NCBI GenBank assembly: GCA_014800105.1
Contig: JAAVGQ010000088.1
Span: forward strand, 1-5,843
DNA from: Bacteroidales bacterium
GTDB taxonomy: Bacteria; Bacteroidota; Bacteroidia; Bacteroidales; Muribaculaceae
Direction of reading: 5' to 3'
Length of the DNA stretch: 5,843 nt
This document shows positions 1 to 5,843 of this stretch, one piece after another. The notes below the pieces were generated by a model, which saw only the letters and a list, made by a program, of their open reading frames with translations, ran no database searches and was not told where the DNA came from. Position 1 is the first letter of the stretch. The number at the start of each line of letters is the position of its first letter. A program made the position numbers and the translations under genes.

Positions 1-2
1 GT

Positions 3-410
3 GCTGAACTATATCGATTAAGCGAAATCCATAAGGAGCTTGATCTACTCGAAGCAAAAATAGGATATGTATCAGAAAAAATCAGGCAGTTGGCACTCTC
101 TTCATCATCCATTGATAGGGCATACTATAAATCTCAGACTGCTGGAAAAACAGACCGCATCGCGTATTTGGAAGATCTGTTACTCAACCCTCTTTACAAC
201 AGCAAGAAGTTTTTGCGCCCTGACAAGAATCAGGAATGTATCTGTGTGCTCTACACAACACCCGAACACCCTTGTACTTCCGATGAGCAAAATAGAATCT
301 CTGACATCCTCAGTATATACTTCGGAAACACGCCATGGCAACTTTATACAAAGCACTGTGATAGTATCGACCGGGAAACAGAACTAGATATCACATACAT
401 AACCATGTGA
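3..410 (+). CDS. 3' end of an unrecognised coiled-coil protein gene (partial, start lies before the window)
   Basis: The frame is open from base 3 to the TGA at 408-410 and gives 135 residues. The only in-frame ATG is the next-to-last codon, so the true start lies upstream; the TTG at position 90 would cut the helix and is an unlikely start. Residues 6-30 form a textbook heptad pattern, with L6, I9, L13, L16, I20, V23, I27 and L30 alternating at spacings of 3 and 4 and charged residues between, so a coiled coil is very likely. Residues 78-135 look like a small alpha/beta unit: a hydrophobic strand around CICVLYT, a helix around residues 94-107, then strands ending in DITYI. Cysteines are at 79, 81, 91 and 119. 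I recognise no family. Three of seven arginines use AGA or AGG, and CTA and ATA codons are common, unlike the porin gene downstream. This hints at a different origin but is a small sample. Confidence 0.6.
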   Translation, partial: AELYRLSEIHKELDLLEAKIGYVSEKIRQLALSSSSIDRAYYKSQTAGKTDRIAYLEDLLLNPLYNSKKFLRPDKNQECICVLYTTPEHPCTSDEQNRISDILSIYFGNTPWQLYTKHCDSIDRETELDITYITM

Positions 411-464
411 GCTGCCTGGTAATTTCAATTTGGTGTTAATATAGTAGATTCTTATAAATTGAAA

Positions 465-530
465 AGTTAAAGGGGATATACGCAAAGAGAAGGAATCGAT
501 GTGTCGGACTCCTTCTCTCGCGTTTCAACT
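465..530 (+). terminator. Long imperfect hairpin, possible terminator or structured RNA
   Basis: The core is a perfect 9-bp stem, AGAGAAGGA at 486-494 pairing with TCCTTCTCT at 510-518. Inside it TCGA (496-499) pairs with TCGG (504-507) around a TGTG loop, with one wobble pair. Outside, CGC at 481-483 pairs with GCG at 520-522. With bulges, AGTT and AAA at 465-471 can pair with TTT and AACT at 523-530, leaving 472-480 unpaired. It stands 55 bases past the stop of the left-hand gene and is followed by T-rich sequence but no clean T run. A terminator for that gene is the simplest reading; a small-RNA element or mobile-element end is also possible. Confidence 0.45.
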
Positions 531-544
531 ATTTATTTATGAGA

Positions 545-580
545 TCCTTAAAACCCAGTATCACTACTCGATCTTAAGGA
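545..580. repeat. 7-bp perfect inverted repeat
   Basis: TCCTTAA at 545-551 is the exact reverse complement of TTAAGGA at 574-580, with a 22-base spacer. CCTTAA occurs again at 663-668. The long loop makes a stable RNA hairpin less likely than for the element at 465-530, so this could be a protein-binding palindrome or chance in AT-rich DNA. Confidence 0.3.
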
Positions 581-679
581 CGAGGGATGCGTGGTTTAAG
601 TTCATTTACGATACTATAACAATCATAGAGTCGATAAAGATAGATACTGCAACATTAAAAGACCTTAATTTTTACCCAT

Positions 680-696
680 TTGATTGTTAAAATCAA
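680..696. promoter_or_regulatory. Small palindrome upstream of the porin promoter, possible operator
   Basis: TTGATT at 680-685 and AATCAA at 691-696 form a perfect 6-bp inverted repeat around GTTAA. It ends 20 bases before the -7 element, so it covers the region where the -33 box would normally lie. A regulator bound here could control the porin promoter. This is inference from position and symmetry only; palindromes this short are common in AT-rich DNA. Confidence 0.25.
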
Positions 697-716
697 GATA
701 ATCGACCTAAAGTCAC

Positions 717-724
717 TATCTTTG
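717..724 (+). promoter_or_regulatory. Bacteroidetes -7 promoter element for the porin gene
   Basis: TATCTTTG matches the Bacteroidetes primary sigma factor -7 consensus TAnnTTTG exactly. It lies 24 bases before the porin ATG, so transcription would begin near 730 with a leader of about 20 bases. No good TTTG-type -33 box is found at the usual spacing of about 19-21 bases. The leader has no clear Shine-Dalgarno, as is common in this phylum. Confidence 0.6.
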
Positions 725-748
725 CAGAATATTTCATGTTGACGTCTG

Positions 749-2719
749 ATGAAAAAATATATATCTACTCTTTTCCTGATGCTCACCCTCTTTGCCGCAA
801 AGGCTGCTGAGCCTGACTCAACTGTTGTGCAGCAATCTTACGCCTGGAAGGCTGAGAGCCTGTTAGGAACCCGTATTCCCGCAACGGTTGATACCCTGCA
901 CACTAACTTTGCTCAGGAGGTTGTACCGAGCGAGGTTTCGGATGCTTATGCAACTACTGGTAACTATGCTGCCGAGGGGTATAACATGATATATTTTGAT
1001 CGCGAGCAGCCCAGCCCGTTTTTCTTCAGGGATGCGCTGAGTCATTGGCTCCCGTCGATATCCAGCATGACCTTCTATAATACCCGTATTCCAATGACTC
1101 TAGTGTCATATACTACGGGAGGTGGTCGTGAAACTACCCAGGACCGCCTGAAGGGGCGCTTCTCAGGTAACATAAACTCTAAAGCCCAGATTGGAGCGCT
1201 CGTGGACTACTACTATTCCAAGGGTAGTTACAACTACCAGGCAGCGAAGAATTTCGTGTGGGGATTTTCAGGTTCATACATTGGCGACCGTTATGAGTTT
1301 CAGGGTTATTACAACCATTACAACAGTATCAACAAGGAGAATGGCGGTATCACTGACGACCTCTATATTACTGACCCGGCCAAAGTTCAGGGTGGTGACC
1401 CGTCAATCAACACCAAGACAATCCCCACTAACCTTACTGCGTCACATAACCGCGTGAAGGGTGGAGAACTGTGGCTTAACAACAAGTATAAGCTCGGATT
1501 CTGGGAGGAAGTGTACAGCGAGGAGTATGAGGATTCAATCGTGTCCCGCAATTTCGTCCCTGTAATGGCTTTCACATGGACCTTGCAGTACAACCAGAAC
1601 AATCATATGTTCAGGAATACCTCGGCTCGTGACGAACAGTCATTCTGGAATAACCATTACCTGAATGACCAGGGTACTAATGATATTACCTCTTATCATC
1701 AGTGGCGCAATACGTTGGCCGTTTCACTAATGGAGGGATTCAACAAGTATGCAGCCGCAGGCCTCACCGGTTTTATTACTCACGAGATGCATTCTTACCG
1801 CCAGGCAACCGACTCAATACCCTTGGGCGTGGAGCTTGAGGGCCTCACTCCTTACCCCTTTGAGTCAAAAATTCAGCCCAAAGCGAGCGAGAACTACCTG
1901 TGGGTGGGTGGGCGTCTGGCACGCGAGTATGGTAAGGTGGTAAATTACGAGGCAACCGGTGAAATTGGCATCGTGGGACGTGCCGCCGGCGAAGTAAAGC
2001 TTTACGGCAATCTCAGCACCAATATCAGGCTGAAAAAAGATACTGTGACCGTTCGTGCATTCGGTGGTTTCTATAACCTTGCTCCCCACTATTTCTACGA
2101 GAACTATGTGAGCAACCATTTCATGTGGAAAAACGATTTTTCCAAGACCCGCCGGTACCGCGTGGGGGGTGACATAAATATTCCTCACACCGGAACATAT
2201 CTTACAGCCGGTGTAGAGAATGTGCAGAATCAAATATACTTTGACGGCAACTGCATGCCTCAGCAGTACGGTGGTAACGTACAGGTGTTTTCAGCCGCCA
2301 TTCACCAGAACTTCAAGTATCGTGCCTTCCATTGGGATAATCGTGTGACTTACCAGACAACTTCTAATGATGCTGTGATTCCACTCCCCGCGCTGGCTAT
2401 TTACTCCAATATGTACCTGACATTCCGCATCGCCACGCTCCACGTTCAGATGGGACTTGACTGCGATTACTACACCAGGTATCGTGCGGTTGCTTATCAG
2501 CCCGCTACCATGACCTTCTATAATCAGCGCGAAGTGAAATGCGGTAATTACCCGTTCATGAACCTGTACCTTAACATGAAGCTGAGCAAGACCCGCTTCT
2601 TTGTCATGATGTCACACATCAACCAGGGTCTCACGGGCAGCAATTATTTCTCGATGCCTCACTATCCTTTGAATCCCCGTCGATTCCAGATGGGGTTGTC
2701 AGTTGATTTCACCAACTAA
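749..2719 (+). CDS. Putative outer-membrane porin, Porin_10 type
   Basis: The gene is complete, with 656 residues. Residues 1-19 are a signal peptide: a KK start, a hydrophobic core and an AKA cleavage site before A20. The mature protein has the aromatic-rich, alternating beta-strand character of an outer-membrane barrel. It carries stretches I associate with the Bacteroidetes Porin_10 (DUF4289) family: FRDALSHW (93-100), FYNTRIP (109-115), a GGGRE turn (124-128), and ENGGITDDLYIT (197-208). The C-terminus ends in an alternating strand, FQMGLSVDF. The length fits the family. The ATG at 749 is chosen because the signal peptide begins there and a -7 promoter element lies 24 bases upstream. The likely role is passive or gated diffusion of a small solute across the outer membrane; the substrate is unknown. 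There is no TonB box or plug domain, so it is not a SusC-type receptor. It is probably cotranscribed with the next gene, 38 bases downstream. Confidence 0.85.
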   Translation: MKKYISTLFLMLTLFAAKAAEPDSTVVQQSYAWKAESLLGTRIPATVDTLHTNFAQEVVPSEVSDAYATTGNYAAEGYNMIYFDREQPSPFFFRDALSHWLPSISSMTFYNTRIPMTLVSYTTGGGRETTQDRLKGRFSGNINSKAQIGALVDYYYSKGSYNYQAAKNFVWGFSGSYIGDRYEFQGYYNHYNSINKENGGITDDLYITDPAKVQGGDPSINTKTIPTNLTASHNRVKGGELWLNNKYKLGFWEEVYSEEYEDSIVSRNFVPVMAFTWTLQYNQNNHMFRNTSARDEQSFWNNHYLNDQGTNDITSYHQWRNTLAVSLMEGFNKYAAAGLTGFITHEMHSYRQATDSIPLGVELEGLTPYPFESKIQPKASENYLWVGGRLAREYGKVVNYEATGEIGIVGRAAGEVKLYGNLSTNIRLKKDTVTVRAFGGFYNLAPHYFYENYVSNHFMWKNDFSKTRRYRVGGDINIPHTGTYLTAGVENVQNQIYFDGNCMPQQYGGNVQVFSAAIHQNFKYRAFHWDNRVTYQTTSNDAVIPLPALAIYSNMYLTFRIATLHVQMGLDCDYYTRYRAVAYQPATMTFYNQREVKCGNYPFMNLYLNMKLSKTRFFVMMSHINQGLTGSNYFSMPHYPLNPRRFQMGLSVDFTN

Positions 2720-2757
2720 CCCCCCTTCCCATTATAAACCGCTTAAATAATTCCACC

Positions 2758-3576
2758 ATGAGAAAACTAAAGAGTATCAGTTCGCGGTTGGCATCACTCT
2801 ACATATTTTTGATTATCACGGTTATCATTGTGCCGGTATTGATGCGTAAATGCAGCGGTGTTACATGGCATGTGAGTGATGAACGAGCCACGGGAGATAC
2901 CATCAATGTGGCTATCGAGATGTCGCCGATGGGACTTTCGCTCAAGGGTGATACAATTTCAGGCTTCTATTACGACATGATTCGAGAGATGGCTAAGGCT
3001 CATGGAAAGGAACTCAAGATTGACGGTTTTACTAACCTTAAAACAGCTCTTGAACGCCTTGACAATGGCCGGTATGACCTGCTGATAAGTGACATGGCGG
3101 CTAATGCCAGGATGAGACAGCAGTTTCTTGCAACAATTCCCGTGTTGATTGACCGCCAGGTGCTCGTACAGCTGAAAGATTCGGCGGGGGTACTCCCTTA
3201 TCCCAGCCAGCTGAGCCTCGTGCGCGACACAATCTATGTTCCTTCTGATACTCCATTCAAGACACGCTTGCAGCACCTCACGCGTGAGATAGGCGACACG
3301 ATATTTATAGTGGAGGACCCCGAGCTGAGTGCCGAGCAGCTGATCATCATGGTGGCCTTGGGTGAAAGACCTAATGCGGTTGTCAACCGTCGCCTTGCTG
3401 CGCTGATTGCCAGGGATTACAGTGACCTCGATCTTTCGGTAGAAATTTCATTCAGTCAGTTCCAGTCATGGCTGCTGAATAGCCGTGATAGTGTTCTGCG
3501 TGATTCAGTGAATGTGTGGATTGACCAATATATTCATTCCGAGGCAATGAAGGATCTTGAAATGAGGTATTTTTGA
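2758..3576 (+). CDS. Membrane-anchored periplasmic protein with a family 3 solute-binding fold (MltF-like N-domain only)
   Basis: The product has 272 residues. Its basic N-terminus and one hydrophobic segment at about 13-29 look like an uncleaved inner-membrane anchor; C32 is preceded by RK and is not a lipobox. From about residue 49 the sequence fits a type 2 periplasmic binding fold (SBP_bac_3). A first strand, INVAIEMSP, is followed by the ligand-edge segment ISGFYYDMIREMAKAHG (67-83), the ALERLDNGRYDLLISDM block (97-113) and the closing FSQFQSW...LRDSVNVWI region (232-255). This arrangement resembles the regulatory N-domain of the lytic transglycosylase MltF. The protein ends there, so it has no catalytic domain. 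It could bind a ligand and signal or hand it over, possibly with the porin encoded 38 bases upstream; the ligand cannot be predicted. No ABC permease or ATPase genes lie beside it. Fold call good, function uncertain. Confidence 0.75.
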   Translation: MRKLKSISSRLASLYIFLIITVIIVPVLMRKCSGVTWHVSDERATGDTINVAIEMSPMGLSLKGDTISGFYYDMIREMAKAHGKELKIDGFTNLKTALERLDNGRYDLLISDMAANARMRQQFLATIPVLIDRQVLVQLKDSAGVLPYPSQLSLVRDTIYVPSDTPFKTRLQHLTREIGDTIFIVEDPELSAEQLIIMVALGERPNAVVNRRLAALIARDYSDLDLSVEISFSQFQSWLLNSRDSVLRDSVNVWIDQYIHSEAMKDLEMRYF

Positions 3577-3685
3577 ATGCTTGACAGTAACGGTAGCCTG
3601 AAGTGTTAAATATCGGCGTCGGGAAAACTAACAAGTGTAACTCGATGTTATCGTGGTATAATAGACTGACAAAATTAATTATACT

Positions 3686-4117
3686 ATGAAGACATTCCTT
3701 TCATCCATTGTCCTGTTCATAGCTTGCCTCGTGGGACTCACGGCTTGTTCAGGTGACAATGAGTACAACAATGAGATTCCAGGACCCATTCAGGAATTTA
3801 TCAGTGAGTATTTTGCTGGAGAAGCAGTTTCAAGCTATTCAACCAATGGTGATACTTACCGTGTGAAACTCAAGAGCGATTGTGCCATTTCCTTTGACCG
3901 CAGGTACAGGTGGGTCACCGTTAACGGCTATGGTAGCACGTTGCCCCAGATGTTCCTTTTTGATCAGATGCCACCGTCATTGTATTCCTATCTTCAGGAA
4001 ACTGACAATGTCAATGAGGTCTATTCAGTTACCCGTGATACTGCAGTCTATACCGTCAATCTTCAAGACGATACGATAACTTACGACATTGACTCGGGAA
4101 CCATTCACGGCGAATAA
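3686..4117 (+). CDS. PepSY-like domain lipoprotein
   Basis: The product has 143 residues. A lipoprotein signal peptide ends in the lipobox LTAC, with C21 as the lipidated residue. The following SGDNE carries the early acidic residues typical of Bacteroidetes lipoproteins sent to the cell surface, so surface display is possible. The mature part shows the two-fold pattern of the Bacteroidetes PepSY-like family (PF11396 type): IPGPIQEFISEYF (31-43), then YRVKL and ISFDRRYRWVTV (58-79), and a second unit with MPPSLYSYL (95-103), YTVNL and ITYD (122-134). The first unit has FDRRYRW where members often have a glycine before W. The role of these proteins is poorly known; inhibition or chaperoning of secreted enzymes has been suggested for PepSY domains in general. 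The 109 bases upstream have no canonical Bacteroidetes promoter, so cotranscription with the binding-fold gene cannot be excluded. The gene ends two bases before a convergent gene. Confidence 0.75.
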   Translation: MKTFLSSIVLFIACLVGLTACSGDNEYNNEIPGPIQEFISEYFAGEAVSSYSTNGDTYRVKLKSDCAISFDRRYRWVTVNGYGSTLPQMFLFDQMPPSLYSYLQETDNVNEVYSVTRDTAVYTVNLQDDTITYDIDSGTIHGE

Positions 4118-4119
4118 AC

Positions 4120-5094
4120 TTACCGGTGCCTGAACCTTAACCGGGCATTCAACAGGGGAAAATTGAATGAAAGCACGCCCTCTTCAAGCGTTGCATTGCA
4201 TTCAGTCCCTGCATCACACATGTGTGCCGTGTACCACTTTAAGTTGTATAGCCCTTCAAAGGGTGTTTGCTCCAGCCGTCCCTTAATTAATCCGGGTTTC
4301 CAAGATGATTTGTTAACTACTGCACCGTCGAGATAAATGATGAGATAGTCCCCGGCATTTTGAGGATTGGGGACAACAGCAAGTGTATAATTACCTCCCG
4401 GACGGGCATAGTCAGGATCATTTTCGCGGTCAAGCTGTGTCCAGATTCCAGCAGGTGTCCCTTGTTTTGGAACAGCTGATTCTGTAATCTCATGGACGGT
4501 TAAACCTGATTCAAGTGATAAAGGTATCTCGCAAAAAGTGGAGATATAACCAATGTCAAGCGTCCCGCTTGATTTGATACGAAAGCTGTCAGGATTACTG
4601 TTGAGGGTAATTTCCCCGGCATATTGAGGGTACTGATTACCTATGCTCACTGTTGCTTTACCGCTGCCGGCTGAGGAAATAACAAGGTAATTATCGTTGC
4701 TGTAGAGACTCACGTCCTTGCTGAATTTCTTAGCAAAGTTGCTCCCTGTTATTTCGAGATAACGGTAATCATCGATATTTCCCATGTCATTGTTTCCCCA
4801 TGAAATGGTAATGACTTCGCTCACTGAGTCACGGTTGAGAAATTCCACTGACCAGTTCTGTTTATTTTTTCCCCGTTTATCTTTAAGCCCCTTCATGGAG
4901 GCACACACTTCAACTTCCCACGACTGCACTGTGTGAGGTAATTTTACTTCAATGGAGCTGTCAGTGATTATTGTATCATTAATCCAATTCCGTTCCACAT
5001 GGTCAATTGCTTGAGCATGCGTTATTACGCCCTGAGCGTTCATGAACAGGAAAGCTGAAAACGCGATTCTCAAATATGAAGAGATATTCTTCAT
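4120..5094 (-). CDS. Secreted protein of unknown function coupled to miaA
   Basis: The product has 324 residues. Residues 1-29 form a signal peptide with an AQA cleavage site before I30. No lipobox or membrane segment follows, so the mature protein is probably periplasmic or exported. The sequence is beta-rich with two apparent parts. Residues 30-155 include KNKQNW (76-81), ISWGNND (97-103) and DDYRYLEI (108-115), suggesting a beta-sandwich. Residues 205-324 hold a compact block with strikingly motif-like stretches: GIWTQLDRENDPDYARPGG (216-234), YLIIYLDGAVVN (250-261), WKPGLIKGRL (265-274), YNLKWY (283-288) and an FPLLNARLRF end. C293 and C299 could form a disulfide. I do not recognise a named family and propose no activity. 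The ATG overlaps the miaA stop (ATGA), which supports this start and implies translational coupling. The stop lies two bases from the convergent PepSY-like gene. Confidence 0.8.
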   Translation of the reverse strand: MKNISSYLRIAFSAFLFMNAQGVITHAQAIDHVERNWINDTIITDSSIEVKLPHTVQSWEVEVCASMKGLKDKRGKNKQNWSVEFLNRDSVSEVITISWGNNDMGNIDDYRYLEITGSNFAKKFSKDVSLYSNDNYLVISSAGSGKATVSIGNQYPQYAGEITLNSNPDSFRIKSSGTLDIGYISTFCEIPLSLESGLTVHEITESAVPKQGTPAGIWTQLDRENDPDYARPGGNYTLAVVPNPQNAGDYLIIYLDGAVVNKSSWKPGLIKGRLEQTPFEGLYNLKWYTAHMCDAGTECNATLEEGVLSFNFPLLNARLRFRHR

Positions 5095-5843
5095 TTGGAT
5101 TGAGCGGGAAGTAAAGCCAGGACTTTATCTACAAACTCCTCGCGCGACAGATTCCACGAAAGCCAGTGAAGGGGGATTCCACGACGTTCCATGCCCCTGA
5201 ACCAGGTCATCTGGCGCTTGGCAAACTGATGTATCGCTGTTTCCAGGGCTGTGTACATTTCATCATACGTCAGCTCGCCTATAACGTGTTGTGTTAGGAA
5301 TTTATATTCCAGTCCGTAATATATCAAATCTTCCGGGGCAACTCCGCGGTTTATAAGCGACCGCACCTCATCAATCATTCCTGAGTCAAGGCGTTCCTTG
5401 AGTCGTTTCGAGATGCGTTTGCGACGTTCATCACGGTCAATATTGACGGCAATAACAACGGAATTTTCGCGAGGGTGGGGAACAGTGTCTTTTGCCTTCT
5501 CAGGATGTTCGATATAGTAACGTTCTATTTCGATTGCGCGGATAGCTCTCTTAGCGGTGTCAACATCTGTGATGTTGTGCAGTGACTTCATCGAGGCAAG
5601 GATTTCCGTGAGTTCAGGGAGTGACTTGTCCTTAAGTTCTTCGCGCAATTCCTGATTCTCCGGAACCTCAGGTAATGCAAGACCGTTGATGAGAGCCTCG
5701 ATATACATGCCAGTTCCTCCACACACCACCGGAACGCGGCCACGCGAAATGACATCGTCAATTGCCCGGTTAGCCTCCTTAAGGTAAGTGTACAGGTTGA
5801 GGCGCGTTCCGGCTTCAGCAATGTCGATTAGATGATACGGAAT
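5091..5843 (-). CDS. miaA: tRNA dimethylallyltransferase (partial, N-terminus outside the window)
   Basis: MiaA transfers a dimethylallyl group from DMAPP to N6 of A37 in tRNAs that read codons starting with U, the first step towards ms2i6A; it acts in the cytoplasm. The frame is open to the window edge and gives 250 residues, so about 60-70 N-terminal residues, including the P-loop, are missing. Visible family features are IPYHLIDI (1-8), the GGTGMY motif (42-47), the DVDTAKRAIRAIEI segment in the tRNA-binding insertion, LIYYGLEYKFL, and the strongly conserved FAKRQMTWFRG near 208-216. The wording matches the Bacteroidetes MiaA type closely. Starting at the GTG at 5729 would remove conserved sequence, so that start is rejected. 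The gene ends in a 4-base overlap with the secreted-protein gene. Its promoter lies outside the window. Confidence 0.95.
   Translation of the reverse strand: MPYHLIDIAEAGTRLNLYTYLKEANRAIDDVISRGRVPVVCGGTGMYIEALINGLALPEVPENQELREELKDKSLPELTEILASMKSLHNITDVDTAKRAIRAIEIERYYIEHPEKAKDTVPHPRENSVVIAVNIDRDERRKRISKRLKERLDSGMIDEVRSLINRGVAPEDLIYYGLEYKFLTQHVIGELTYDEMYTALETAIHQFAKRQMTWFRGMERRGIPLHWLSWNLSREEFVDKVLALLPAQSK

Larger units (their letters stand above)
411..748. other. Structured AT-rich intergenic region without a convincing gene
   Basis: This 338-base gap separates the partial gene from the porin gene. I find no credible coding frame in it and no tRNA cloverleaf. It holds a long imperfect hairpin near 465-530, a 7-bp inverted repeat at 545-580, a 6-bp palindrome at 680-696 and a Bacteroidetes-type -7 element at 717-724. 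The rest is AT-rich with no recognisable riboswitch or repeat array. If the -7 element marks the porin start point, everything before about 725 is untranscribed from that promoter. The hairpins would then belong to the end of the left-hand transcript or to an independent small RNA. Confidence 0.6.

Noticed and set aside
67..387. A 106-codon frame overlapping the partial gene in another frame
   Set aside because: It overlaps almost all of the better frame (3-410), which has a clean coiled-coil heptad pattern. The alternative product has no such organisation.
465..530. An integron attC site or a tRNA in the long hairpin
   Set aside because: The sequence lacks the paired attC core motifs at its ends and no integron integrase or cassette array is visible. 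No cloverleaf with D, anticodon and T arms could be drawn.
499..690. A 63-codon plus-strand frame in the gap before the porin gene
   Set aside because: Its ATG lies inside the inner stem of the long hairpin, it runs through the second inverted repeat and the palindrome, its product resembles nothing known, and it has no promoter or ribosome-site support. AT-rich spacer readily gives frames this long.
1865..2233. A 122-codon minus-strand frame inside the porin gene
   Set aside because: It lies wholly within a well-supported coding sequence on the other strand, and its product has no recognisable features.
3601..3640. Direct repeat AAGTGTTAA / AAGTGTAA upstream of the lipoprotein gene
   Set aside because: Only about eight bases, imperfect, and with no further copies. 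It is too short to separate from chance.
3581..3662. TTGACA at 3581-3586 and TATAAT at 3657-3662 as an E. coli-type promoter for the lipoprotein gene
   Set aside because: The two boxes are about 70 bases apart and so do not form one promoter, and Bacteroidetes promoters use a different consensus. The TATAAT alone, 24 bases before the ATG, is suggestive but not enough to call.
4123..4144. CCGGT / ACCGG inverted repeat as a terminator between the convergent genes
   Set aside because: The stem is only 5 bp with a 12-base loop, it lies inside the minus-strand coding sequence, and there is no T run on either side.

Overview
The window looks like chromosomal DNA of a Bacteroidales bacterium, plausibly a gut lineage such as Muribaculaceae, Bacteroides or Prevotella relatives (the family is inference). 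The grounds are a Porin_10-type outer-membrane protein, a PepSY-like lipoprotein with an acidic stretch after the lipid cysteine, a MiaA of the Bacteroidetes sequence type, a TATCTTTG promoter element matching the Bacteroidetes -7 consensus TAnnTTTG, and starts without a clear Shine-Dalgarno.

Layout. Positions 3-410 (+) hold the 3' end of an unrecognised gene that encodes a short, very regular coiled coil followed by a small alpha/beta-looking tail; its codon use differs from the genes to the right. Positions 411-748 are an AT-rich gap with no convincing gene. It contains a long imperfect hairpin (465-530), a second inverted repeat (545-580), a small palindrome (680-696) and a Bacteroidetes -7 promoter element (717-724). 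Positions 749-2719 (+) encode a complete putative porin. It is followed 38 bases later by a membrane-anchored protein with a periplasmic solute-binding fold (2758-3576), probably in the same transcript. After 109 bases comes a small PepSY-like lipoprotein gene (3686-4117, +). Two bases further is the tail of a convergent minus-strand pair: a secreted protein of unknown function (4120-5094) and miaA (5091-5843, cut by the window edge), which overlap by ATGA.

How the genes fit together. The three complete plus-strand genes all encode envelope proteins: an outer-membrane barrel, a periplasmic ligand-binding-fold protein held in the inner membrane, and a lipoprotein that may be surface exposed. 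The pairing of porin and binding-fold protein suggests uptake or sensing of a small solute, but no substrate can be read from the sequence. On the minus strand, a cytoplasmic tRNA-modification enzyme is translationally coupled to a secreted protein, with no evident functional link.

No transposase, integrase, CRISPR array, rRNA or tRNA was seen. Most of the window is ordinary core genome. The parts least explained are the structured gap at 411-748, the truncated gene before it, and the secreted 324-residue protein.
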